Assembly (NCBI RefSeq): GCF_018343515.1
Contig: NZ_JAGYPD010000003.1
Coordinates: 388,116-452,115 of the forward strand
Reading direction: 5' to 3'
Source of the DNA: Bacillus sp. FJAT-50079
GTDB taxonomy: Bacteria > Bacillota > Bacilli > Bacillales > Bacillaceae_C
DNA: 64,000 bases
The notes below the pieces were generated by a model, which saw only the letters and a list, made by a program, of their open reading frames with translations, was not told where the DNA came from and ran no database searches. Positions 35,606 to 43,723 of this stretch are shown here, one piece after another (position 1 is the first letter of the stretch; each line of letters starts with the position of its first letter). A program made the translations under genes and the position numbers.

Positions 35606-36346
35606 ATGGCAAAAAAATGGTCATTGATTTCAATGCTTATGATTTGTTGCTTCCTATTTTCGGGCGAATTCGTATTGGCTAAGGGCTCAGTCGTTATCGC
35701 TGAATACCAGCATGATGTAACAGGGGATGGAAAACGTGAAATGATCACATTACATGGTATTCCTTACTCTAACGACACAAAGTTTTTTGAAAAAATATGG
35801 GCAACAATTCAACATGGCGATAAGCAGATAAAGATTGAATATGAAGGTGGCTATGAACCAAAATTGGATTTCGCCGATTTAAACCATGACGGTGTCGATG
35901 ATATTCTCTATTCAAGCGCAACCGGCGGAAGTGGTGGTTTGTACAATTACGCATTGCATTCTTTGAAAAATTTTAAAGTACAGGAAATTCCATTACCTAC
36001 TCAGCATATTGAAGGTTATTTTGAAAATGGTTTTAAAGCAACAATATTGATTCCGGGCTTGAAGCCGATCAATTTGAATTTACAAGATCGCAAAGAGGAT
36101 TATATTCGTCTAGGATTATTTCAAAAAAACGGCACATTAAATGAACCAACGGAATTAATGATCGATCCGATTGCTTTTTATGAAATTGTACAAGTGAAAA
36201 ATAAGGGTGGGGCTGGATTAAAAAGCTATCGACAAATCAGTGGTGCTTATCATGCAGATGGACTAGGTACGGTTGAAACGATTTGGTATTATAACAAAGG
36301 GAAGTGGGAAACCATTCATACGGAGTGGAAATCACGATCAAAATAA
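35606..36346 (+). CDS. Secreted protein with FG-GAP/VCBS-like calcium-binding repeats
   Basis: 246 aa with a Sec signal (about residues 1-25, ending near LAKG). Two Asp-rich loops of the FG-GAP/dockerin type, DVTGDGKREMITL (about 38-50) and DLNHDGVDDILYSS (about 93-106), would bind calcium. The remainder is beta-rich with no enzyme motif. It has its own promoter region with the Fur-like palindrome, and a terminator. Function is unknown; iron-dependent expression is inferred from the palindrome. Confidence 0.72.
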   Translation: MAKKWSLISMLMICCFLFSGEFVLAKGSVVIAEYQHDVTGDGKREMITLHGIPYSNDTKFFEKIWATIQHGDKQIKIEYEGGYEPKLDFADLNHDGVDDILYSSATGGSGGLYNYALHSLKNFKVQEIPLPTQHIEGYFENGFKATILIPGLKPINLNLQDRKEDYIRLGLFQKNGTLNEPTELMIDPIAFYEIVQVKNKGGAGLKSYRQISGAYHADGLGTVETIWYYNKGKWETIHTEWKSRSK

Positions 36347-36348
36347 AG

Positions 36349-36375
36349 ATGCATCCTTTTCGGATGTATTTTTTT
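36349..36375 (+). terminator. Terminator after the secreted-protein gene
   Basis: ATGCATCC (36349-36356) pairs with GGATGTAT (36362-36369, one G-U pair), followed by T7. Confidence 0.8.
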
Positions 36376-36450
36376 ACGGCTGGAGAGCGGTAGGATTAAA
36401 AAATATATGACCTTGGCGTTGAAACATTGCGCCCTTCGTTCATTAAGCGT

Positions 36451-37440
36451 CCTCTAATATCCCATTGCTCGTTGAAGATCGCAAACGACGTCGATAAGAA
36501 TTGCTCTAATATCCCGTTATCTAATAAAAACCCCATACTTTGTCCAATAGGAGTTCATTAATCGCCCATCTTCCGTTGAAGATCGCAAACAACGTCGATC
36601 AAGATAGCTCTAATATCCTGTTATCTGAAAAAAACCACATACTTTGTCCAATAGGAGTTTATTAATCGCCCGTTTCCTGTTGAAAATTGCAAACTACGTC
36701 GATAAGGACCGCTCTATTGTCCCGTTATCTATTAAAAACCATCTACTTTGTCCAATAGCAGTTCATTAATCGTCCGTTTCCCGTTGAAAATCGCAAACAA
36801 CGTCGATAAGGATAGCTCTAATATCCCGTTATCTGAAAAAAACCCCATACTTTGTCCAATAGCAGTTCTCTAATCGCCCGTTTCCCGTTGAAGATCGCAA
36901 ACAACGTCGATAAGGATAGCTCTAATATCCTGTTATCTAATAAAAACCCCATACTTTGTCCAATAGCAGTTCATTAATCGCCCGTTTCCAGTTGAAGATC
37001 GCAAGCTAAGTCGATAAGGACAGCTCTAATCTCCTGTTATCTAATAAAAACCCCATACTTTGTCCAATAGCAGTTCTCTAATCTCCCGTTTCCCGTTGAA
37101 AATCGCAAACAACGTCGATAAGGATAGCTCTAATATCCCGTTATCTGAAAAAAAACCCATACTTTGTCCAATAGCAGTTCTCTAATCGCCCATCTTCCGT
37201 TGAAGATCGCAAACAACGTCGATAAGGGCCGCTCTAATATTCCGTTATCTAATAAAAACCCCATACTTTGTCCAATAGGAGTTCATTAATCGCCCGTTTC
37301 CTGTTGAAAATTGCAAACAACGTCGATAAGGATAGCTCTAATATCCTGTTATCTGATAAAAACCATATACTTTGTCCAATAGCAGTTCTCTAATGTCCCG
37401 TTATCCGATAAAAATTACAGTCTTGTCCATTAGCTTTAGA
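36451..37440 (+). repeat. Tandem array of 104-bp repeats built from two 52-bp half-units
   Basis: The landmark ACTTTGTCCAA recurs at 36537, 36641, 36745, 36849, 36953, 37057, 37161, 37265 and 37369, exactly 104 bp apart, with point changes but no indels. Each unit has half A (GCTCTAATATCCCGTTATCT...) and half B (TCTCTAATCGCCCGTTTCCC...), both 52 bp and sharing the start CTCTAAT-N2-CCCGTT, so the unit arose by doubling of a 52-bp ancestor. About 9.5 units; the last half is A-like. It has no coding potential and no spacers. A related shorter block occurs at 61251. From 37441 to 37536 no feature is seen. Confidence 0.92.
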
Positions 37441-37536
37441 CTACCTCTCATAGTCATATGCAATCTACAAACAATAGGCCTACTATCTTTAACAGAGAAC
37501 TTAAGATAGCCATGTTTATATTAAAAATGGCATATT

Positions 37537-37587
37537 TGTGAATTGTTGAACAAACAACTTGCCAAAAATGGAAAAACAATGTATCTT
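37537..37587 (+). promoter_or_regulatory. doxX-2 promoter with degenerate Fnr half-site
   Basis: TGTGA-ATTGTT-GAACA (37537-37552), then TTGCCA (37559-37564), 17 bp, TATCTT (37582-37587). The layout and spacing equal those of doxX-1. Confidence 0.5.
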
Positions 37588-37603
37588 ATAAGTAAGAAGT
37601 AAA

Positions 37604-37619
37604 TGTGAATAAATTCACA
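37604..37619 (+). promoter_or_regulatory. Fnr box 1 of doxX-2
   Basis: TGTGA-ATAAAT-TCACA, full match to TGTGA-N6-TCACA. Confidence 0.75.
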
Positions 37620-37662
37620 AAAATAAAAAGAGATCTAGCAATTATATTTTTTTAAATGCGAA

Positions 37663-37678
37663 TGTGAAAATATTCACA
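37663..37678 (+). promoter_or_regulatory. Fnr box 2 of doxX-2
   Basis: TGTGA-AAATAT-TCACA, full match, 23 bp before the ATG as in doxX-1. Confidence 0.7.
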
Positions 37679-37701
37679 ATAAAATATAAGGAGTGATTCA
37701 A

Positions 37702-38223
37702 ATGAGAAAATGGTTTGAAAACAAGATCGTTGCAGTCGTTTGGACCGTGTTGCGTGTGTGGCTTGGTGTTCAGTGGTTACAAGCAGGTTGGGGAAAGGTG
37801 ACAGGTGGATTTGATGCGAGCGGTTATTTACAAGGAGCAATTGCAAAAGCTGGGGGAGAAGCACCAGTCGTTGCCGCATGGTATGGAACATTTTTGGAAA
37901 CAGTTGCTTTACCAAATGCGAAGCTGTTTAGCGTTCTAGTCGCTTGGGGTGAACTGTTAGTCGGAATTGGCTTAATCGTTGGTGCATTAACGATTCCAGC
38001 ATTAATCGCCGCAGGATTTATGAATTTAAACTTCTTATGGGCGGGAACAATTAGCACAAACCCTACACTGTTACTAATAGCAATCGTTCTCCTCTTCGTT
38101 TGGAAAGGTGCAACATATTATGGAGCTGATCGCTTTATAACCCCAATGGTAAAAACAAAAATGAATGAGCGGAAAAATAAACCGAAGGCAAAAGGCGAGA
38201 TCATTGCAGAAGGGCAAGCATAA
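37702..38223 (+). CDS. DoxX-family membrane protein, copy 2
   Basis: 173 aa, four helices, nearly collinear with copy 1 at 34005 over its first 150 residues; differences cluster in the basic C-terminal tail (MNERKNKPKAKGEII). The ATG follows AAGGAG at 8 nt. Coding and upstream regions are both conserved between copies, so the duplicated segment included its regulation. It may form a hetero-oligomer with copy 1 or be expressed under different oxygen levels. Biochemical role is unknown. Confidence 0.85.
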   Translation: MRKWFENKIVAVVWTVLRVWLGVQWLQAGWGKVTGGFDASGYLQGAIAKAGGEAPVVAAWYGTFLETVALPNAKLFSVLVAWGELLVGIGLIVGALTIPALIAAGFMNLNFLWAGTISTNPTLLLIAIVLLFVWKGATYYGADRFITPMVKTKMNERKNKPKAKGEIIAEGQA

Positions 38224-38239
38224 TCAATAATCAGACAGT

Positions 38240-38281
38240 AGTAGCACAGTCAAAGATCGTAAGTCTGTGCTACTGCTTTTT
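38240..38281 (+). terminator. Terminator after doxX-2
   Basis: AGTAGCACAG (38240-38249) pairs with CTGTGCTACT (38265-38274), then GC and T5. Confidence 0.85.
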
Positions 38282-38450
38282 CGTATCGGTAAAGTTCAAT
38301 TAAAACATCCATTGACAAAAGGAGACGAAATCCAGCTTTTCACTCGTTTTATTTTCATCGACTTATGAAAAAATCCACTACGAATATATCATGAATTGAT
38401 TTCTTCCATGATACAATAGAAATAGCATTTTGAACCAAAGGAGCTATTTC

Positions 38451-39575
38451 ATGAACAATCAATTACATCTATCTGAAAAGATGACACCTAAACGTGATCC
38501 ATGGGAAGCCTATTTAGATATTGAGGAACATGGAAAATTAACATTATCAAATATTGAATTCACAACGACTTATTTATGTAATATGCGCTGTGAACATTGT
38601 GCCGTTGGCTTTATGCTTCAACAAAAAGATCCGGATGCTTTGCCTATAGAGTTATTATTAAAGCGACTTGAGGAAATTCCTCATTTGCGGGCGATCAGCA
38701 TAACCGGTGGAGAACCGATGTTTTCTAAAAAGTCGATCGATCAATACGTCTTGCCATTATTAGCCTATGCACATAAACGTGGCGTGCGGACGCAGATGAA
38801 TTCCAATCTAACAATGCCTTTAGATCGTTATTTATTAATCGCTCCTTATTTGGATGTATTGCACATATCGCATAATTGGGGAACAGTCGATGATTTTATT
38901 GATGGCGGCTTTGCTAATATGGAAAGGAAGCCCCCGCGCGAGCGCCGGGCAGACCAATTTAAGCGTATGATTGAAAATAGTCAGGCGTTGGCCGAAGCTG
39001 GGGTGCTCGTATCGGCGGAAACGATGCTGAATCATCGCACACTTCCACATTTGGAGCATATTCATAAACAAGTTGTCGAAGAGATGAAATGTGCAAGACA
39101 TGAAATCCATCCGATGTACCCAAGTGATTTTGCGGCTAATCTTGACATCCTTTCGTTAGCGGAAACGCGAGCAGCTATTCACCATTTACTTGATATACGT
39201 GATGAAAATGTATGGATGTTATTTGGCACTTTACCGTTCTATCCTTGTAATCAAAATCAGGAAGACCTTGCTTTGCTAGAACGACTTTATCAGTCTAAAA
39301 ATGTATCGGTTCGAAACGACCCGGATGGACGATCACGATTAAATGTAAATATTTTTAATGGGGATGTCATTGTCGCAGATTTTGGTGACGAGCCATCGCT
39401 TGGAAATATTGAAAACGAAAGCTTAACGACGATGTTTGATCGCTGGATTGATAAACCGTTGGCGAAATCACTTAATTGTCATTGCCCAGCGGTTCGTTGC
39501 CTAGGTCCGAATTTATTAGTAAAAAATGCGTATTATCCTGAACAAGATTTTCAGCAACGAAGATCACTTTTGTAA
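38451..39575 (+). CDS. yfkAB: Radical SAM/CxCxxxxC-motif protein, YfkAB type
   Basis: 374 aa from the ATG 7 nt after AAAGGAG. The radical SAM cluster motif is TYLCNMRCEHC (CxxxCxxC), followed by SITGGEPMF for SAM binding. The C-terminal CHCPAVRC is the second cysteine motif that names the YfkAB family, probably an extra iron-sulfur site. In B. subtilis the counterpart was once split into yfkA and yfkB. The reaction is unknown. It stands alone downstream of the doxX-2 terminator. Confidence 0.85.
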   Translation: MNNQLHLSEKMTPKRDPWEAYLDIEEHGKLTLSNIEFTTTYLCNMRCEHCAVGFMLQQKDPDALPIELLLKRLEEIPHLRAISITGGEPMFSKKSIDQYVLPLLAYAHKRGVRTQMNSNLTMPLDRYLLIAPYLDVLHISHNWGTVDDFIDGGFANMERKPPRERRADQFKRMIENSQALAEAGVLVSAETMLNHRTLPHLEHIHKQVVEEMKCARHEIHPMYPSDFAANLDILSLAETRAAIHHLLDIRDENVWMLFGTLPFYPCNQNQEDLALLERLYQSKNVSVRNDPDGRSRLNVNIFNGDVIVADFGDEPSLGNIENESLTTMFDRWIDKPLAKSLNCHCPAVRCLGPNLLVKNAYYPEQDFQQRRSLL

Positions 39576-39642
39576 TCAATCGTTCATCATCCGTTCATAA
39601 TCCTCTTCTATATTGAAAATATAAGAGAGAGGAGAGTTTTTG

Positions 39643-40041
39643 ATGAATGGAAAAAACATTGTACTTATTCGATTTTCGGCTATCTTTGCGGTTGTCGGTA
39701 CCGTGCTCGGGGCTCATATGGCTGGGGCTGGTTCCTACGCATTTCGTCCGATTCATGCACATATTTTAATCGTAGGCTGGTTATCACTCTTCGTTTGGGG
39801 TGTTTATTATTCTATTTTTACGATAAAGGTAAAAAAAATCGCCAATTGGCATACATGGACTGCAATTATTGGATCAATCGGTTTAACTTTTGGTATGTGG
39901 CTAAACGTTCTCCAACCTTTTTCGATAAGCGCTGGACTATCCTTAGTCATTTATATTGCTGGAGGAGTTACTCTACTTATTAGCTTTGTATTATTTTTAA
40001 TAACGACATTTTATATTACTGAAAGAGCGGCGGGCGAATAA
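39643..40041 (+). CDS. Small membrane protein with haem-copper-oxidase-like His motif
   Basis: 132 aa with four membrane helices. The segment FRPIHAHILIVGWLSLFVWGVYY has the HxHxxxxGW pattern found near the start of NorB/cbb3-type oxidase subunit I and related haem-binding membrane proteins, but the protein is far too short to be an oxidase. It could bind haem or be a relic or regulator of such an enzyme. The ATG follows GGAGAG. Its end overlaps its own terminator. Confidence 0.7.
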   Translation: MNGKNIVLIRFSAIFAVVGTVLGAHMAGAGSYAFRPIHAHILIVGWLSLFVWGVYYSIFTIKVKKIANWHTWTAIIGSIGLTFGMWLNVLQPFSISAGLSLVIYIAGGVTLLISFVLFLITTFYITERAAGE

Positions 40042-40060
40042 ACTCGTCCGCTCTTTTTTT
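40024..40060 (+). terminator. Terminator overlapping the preceding gene's end
   Basis: AGAGCGG (40024-40030) pairs with CCGCTCT (40048-40054), followed by T6. Confidence 0.8.
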
Positions 40061-40103
40061 AGGCATTAAATGACCATCCTAATCGTCAATCTACCTCGGT
40101 AAG

Positions 40104-40133
40104 TTGACGCAAGATTCACTCGACATGTAAAAT
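40104..40133 (+). promoter_or_regulatory. Sigma-A promoter of the sensor-regulator unit
   Basis: TTGACG (40104-40109), 18 bp, TAAAAT (40128-40133). Confidence 0.6.
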
Positions 40134-40169
40134 GAAGGCGAATACATTATGGAATGTGGAGTTTTGCCA

Positions 40170-41939
40170 ATGATCAGGGCTTTTTATCGGTTAAGAGATT
40201 CATATTATAATCAAACGATCAAAAAGAAGCTGTTTATTTTAGTTTCGTTGATCATGGTCATTTCCTTTATGTTTACTTTAGTAGGATTGCAGCATGTATT
40301 GGGTGTTTATGATGAACAAATGTATAGTAAATCTTCACAAGTATTAAGCACATCTTCGAACAGCATTGAAAACGGGTTGAAAAACATTGAGGATGTTTCT
40401 TTTGCCATTGCCTCTGACCCACTCATTCAACAATACTTAACAACGTACGACGCGTATGAAAATAATGATTATGAAAAATATCGAATCCGTACGGAAATCA
40501 TCGATACATTGCTAGGATATATTAATTCAGAAAGCGTTATTCATTCCGTCCATTTAGTAAGCGCTACCGGTGAAGAATATAAGGTCGGAGCGAGGCCCGT
40601 GAATATTCCCGAAACGATCTTACTTAACGCTGAAACTCAATCATCAGAGGCTGCCGGCAGTCATATTTGGCTGCATCAACTAGGGGAACAGTTTGAACTC
40701 GTATCGTCACGAGAGATTAGAAGCTACAAAGATTTAAGTTTCGATCATTTAGGCACGCTAATCATTAGAGTGAATTTGGACAAGCTTGTCCGTGGATTAA
40801 TGGAAGGATCACGGCAGCTTGATGGTCACTTCGTTATTTTAAATGGTGAAAATATTATGTATCCGAATGAATACAATCAATCTCTCGAACAATTAGCTTA
40901 TTCATTTCAGACGAAATCGGGTTACGATATACAGACGATCGATAATAGAAAGTACTTTATCGTTCATATGCAATCCAATAATTCAAATTGGACGTATTTA
41001 AATGTTATTCCTTTTCATCAAATTTTTGAAAAAACGACGATGATTAAAACATTTTTATGGCTTGTTTTTATTTGCATGTTTTTCATTGTCGCTTTTATAG
41101 GAATGAGGTTTGCTCGGAATCTTACTTCACCACTAGAAAAATTAGCCGCAAGCATGCGTCATGTTCAACAAGGGAATTTTAAGGAAGCGAAAGAGGAGAC
41201 GTTGGATATTCCAAATGTTCATGATGATGAGGTTGGAAAACTTCACCAAAGTTTTTTAACGATGATTGACCAAATCGATGAACTTATCCATGAAAATTAC
41301 TCCAAACAAATTACAATTAAAGAGACAGAATTTAAAGCATTGCAGGCCCAGATTAATCCACATTTTTTATATAACACGCTTGAGTCGATTAATTGGCTGG
41401 CGAAAAGTAGTGGCCAACAGAAGATTTCGAGAATGGTAGAATCACTTGGTTTTTTGCTTCGAAGTTCAATCAGTTTAAAGGAGCCACTTGTTACAATTTC
41501 CGAAGAGCTTCAAATTGTTTCAAGCTATATTACGATTCAATCTTATCGATTTGAAGAAAGGCTGGATGTTCATATTGAAATAGAAGAGAATTTACAGAAC
41601 GCACAAATACCGAAATTGACATTGCAACCACTTGTTGAAAATGCCATCCAATATGGATTGGAACAAATGATGGAACCATGTCATATTCAAATTACTTCTG
41701 AAAAAGGGAAGGATCATTTTAAGTTAATCGTTGAAGATAATGGCCCTGGAATGGACGCTACTTATTTAAGGAAGGTAAGAAAAGGAGAGGTGAAAACAAA
41801 AGGGCAAGGAATTGGATTACAAAATATTGATGAACGAATTAAGCTTTCTTTCGGCGAAGAATATGGCGTTCAAATTGAAAGTGAGCAAGGGAAAGGAACA
41901 CGGGTAATCGTATCATTGCCTTATGGGGAGAGGGGATAA
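40170..41939 (+). CDS. Sensor histidine kinase, YesM family
   Basis: 589 aa from an ATG 8 nt after TGGAG; a start 21 bp earlier has no site. Two membrane helices (about residues 20-42 and 290-312) flank a Cache-like extracellular sensor; a HAMP domain follows, then the His_kinase motif QINPHFLYNTLESINW and a HATPase_c domain (EDNGPGMD, GIGLQNIDERI). YesM-type kinases control carbohydrate importers. It is 2 bp upstream of its regulator gene and of a sugar ABC system, which is the probable target. Confidence 0.92.
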   Translation: MIRAFYRLRDSYYNQTIKKKLFILVSLIMVISFMFTLVGLQHVLGVYDEQMYSKSSQVLSTSSNSIENGLKNIEDVSFAIASDPLIQQYLTTYDAYENNDYEKYRIRTEIIDTLLGYINSESVIHSVHLVSATGEEYKVGARPVNIPETILLNAETQSSEAAGSHIWLHQLGEQFELVSSREIRSYKDLSFDHLGTLIIRVNLDKLVRGLMEGSRQLDGHFVILNGENIMYPNEYNQSLEQLAYSFQTKSGYDIQTIDNRKYFIVHMQSNNSNWTYLNVIPFHQIFEKTTMIKTFLWLVFICMFFIVAFIGMRFARNLTSPLEKLAASMRHVQQGNFKEAKEETLDIPNVHDDEVGKLHQSFLTMIDQIDELIHENYSKQITIKETEFKALQAQINPHFLYNTLESINWLAKSSGQQKISRMVESLGFLLRSSISLKEPLVTISEELQIVSSYITIQSYRFEERLDVHIEIEENLQNAQIPKLTLQPLVENAIQYGLEQMMEPCHIQITSEKGKDHFKLIVEDNGPGMDATYLRKVRKGEVKTKGQGIGLQNIDERIKLSFGEEYGVQIESEQGKGTRVIVSLPYGERG

Positions 41940-41941
41940 GC

Positions 41942-43492
41942 ATGTATAAAGTGTTGCTCGTGGATGATGAAAGAATTATTTTGGATGGGATATCAAGTTT
42001 TATTCCGTGGGAAGAAGTTGGGACAACATTAATTGGAACAGCGAAAAATGGGATAGAAGCGTTTAATATGATCGAAAATAATCAGCCACACATCGTCATT
42101 ACAGATATAAAAATGCCCGGCATGAATGGGCTTGAACTAGTAAACAAAACATTTCATACATATCCCAATATACGATTTATTATGTTATCCGGCTTTGGCG
42201 AATTTGATTATGCAAAACAAGCGATGAAATATGGCGTGAAGCATTATCTTGTTAAGCCATGCAATGAACAAATGATTTTGGCTGCGATGAAAGAGATCAT
42301 AGCTGACTTTGAGCAAAAGAAGCAACAAGAGAAATTTGTCATGGATATGAAAGAGCGACTTGATCATGTTCTGCCATATGCGAAAGAACAATTATTCAAA
42401 GAATTCGTCACGAGGGATATTTATGGGGAGCGAGATCTGAATTATTACCAAAGAATCTTTCGTTTGGAATTGGATAATCCAGCAATCAAGCTTATTCTTT
42501 TTCAAATTGAGGGAAATTTTGATTTTGAGCATATGTTTGCGATTAAAAATATTTCGGAGCATATTCTGGCAAATATTATTCTGAGTTGTACGATCAAAGA
42601 TTATATATTAATCATTATTAAGGATTGCCATGAAGAACTTCAAACGTATATGAACCAAATACGACACACTTTTTATACATATTATCAACTTGATATGACG
42701 ATTGCGGTGAGTCAATCCGGGAAACTGGATGAAGCAAAAACATTATACAAGGAAGCGCTTGAATGTTTACAGCATCGCTTTTACATCGGGGAAGGAACGA
42801 TCATTACAAAGGCGGATATCTCAACACAAACGGTGAAAACCCACACAGATATCTCCTATGATGAACAGACATTTTGTTTACTTATTAAATCTGGACGATG
42901 GGACGATGCCAAAAATCAATTAACAGTATTTTTCGAGCAATTGTATGAAAACAGATTGGATATCCAATTAACGAAATCATATGTTATCCAGCTCTTTAAT
43001 TCAATGATCCGACTATGTGAGCCAGATCAGATGAATTCGTATTTAGTTAATCTTTCTCAGTTTTTAGAGATGGAAACAATTCAACAAATGGAAAAGCTAT
43101 TTGACAACATAGCAAAAGAGATAACGATGCAATTTTACGAACAAAACAAACATACCCATTCGTCAATCGTTCAGAAAATCATGCAGGCAGTCGAAGAAGA
43201 AATTGGAAATCCTGAACTATCTCTCAATTTTATTGCCCAAGAGGAATTGTATATGAGTGCGGATTACGTTGGGAAATTGTTTAAAAAGGAAACTGGAGAA
43301 CGCTTTTCCAATTATGTATCCAGAGTAAGAATTGAAAAAGCGATGGACATCATTCAAAAGGGAAATGATGTGAAAATTTTTGAGCTCGCTGAAAAACTTG
43401 GATATAGTGATCCCCAATATTTTAGCCAGGTTTTTAAAAAGCTGACAGGATTCACACCTTCAGAATATAGAAAAGAGTCGTTATCTATATAA
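41942..43492 (+). CDS. Response regulator with AraC-type output, YesN family
   Basis: 516 aa. Receiver domain with VDDERI, phosphoacceptor Asp in VITDIKMPGMNG and VKPC (Cys where Phe is usual, common in YesN proteins). A long middle region of about 270 residues is typical of the family, and the C-terminal AraC double helix-turn-helix (SADYVGKLFKKETGERFSNY, YSDPQYFSQVFKKLTG) binds DNA. It likely activates the binding-protein and permease genes downstream. Confidence 0.92.
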   Translation: MYKVLLVDDERIILDGISSFIPWEEVGTTLIGTAKNGIEAFNMIENNQPHIVITDIKMPGMNGLELVNKTFHTYPNIRFIMLSGFGEFDYAKQAMKYGVKHYLVKPCNEQMILAAMKEIIADFEQKKQQEKFVMDMKERLDHVLPYAKEQLFKEFVTRDIYGERDLNYYQRIFRLELDNPAIKLILFQIEGNFDFEHMFAIKNISEHILANIILSCTIKDYILIIIKDCHEELQTYMNQIRHTFYTYYQLDMTIAVSQSGKLDEAKTLYKEALECLQHRFYIGEGTIITKADISTQTVKTHTDISYDEQTFCLLIKSGRWDDAKNQLTVFFEQLYENRLDIQLTKSYVIQLFNSMIRLCEPDQMNSYLVNLSQFLEMETIQQMEKLFDNIAKEITMQFYEQNKHTHSSIVQKIMQAVEEEIGNPELSLNFIAQEELYMSADYVGKLFKKETGERFSNYVSRVRIEKAMDIIQKGNDVKIFELAEKLGYSDPQYFSQVFKKLTGFTPSEYRKESLSI

Positions 43493-43524
43493 GTTGAAAT
43501 ATCATTTACCTAATCGCTGATTTC

Positions 43525-43653
43525 GGTTCCGGACGGGCGCTTTCTGTGGCGCTTGGGTTGAGCCTAGCGTCAGTAAAATGTTTATGGTCACGAAAATGCG
43601 TTCCGGCGGGTTTTCAGCTCGCGCTATTCTTGCTGGAGTCGCTGCTCTATTCC
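43525..43653 (+). repeat. Degenerate GC-rich interspersed repeat
   Basis: This stretch is clearly richer in G+C than its surroundings and contains pieces such as GGACGGGCGCTTTC, GGGTTGAGCCT and CTTGCTGGAGTCGC, which resemble a dispersed palindromic repeat I know from many Bacillus intergenic regions. It fills most of the 231-bp gap between the regulator and the first binding protein. Assignment rests on memory of the family. Confidence 0.4.
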
Positions 43654-43723
43654 AATTAGCTGGTGAGTAGTAAAATCATAACTTCAACGTATATAGTAAT
43701 TTACAAAAAAGGGGCTGAACAAG

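Noticed and set aside
36451-37440. CRISPR array
   Set aside because: The repeats are 104 bp and contiguous, with no unique spacers of constant length and no cas genes in the window.
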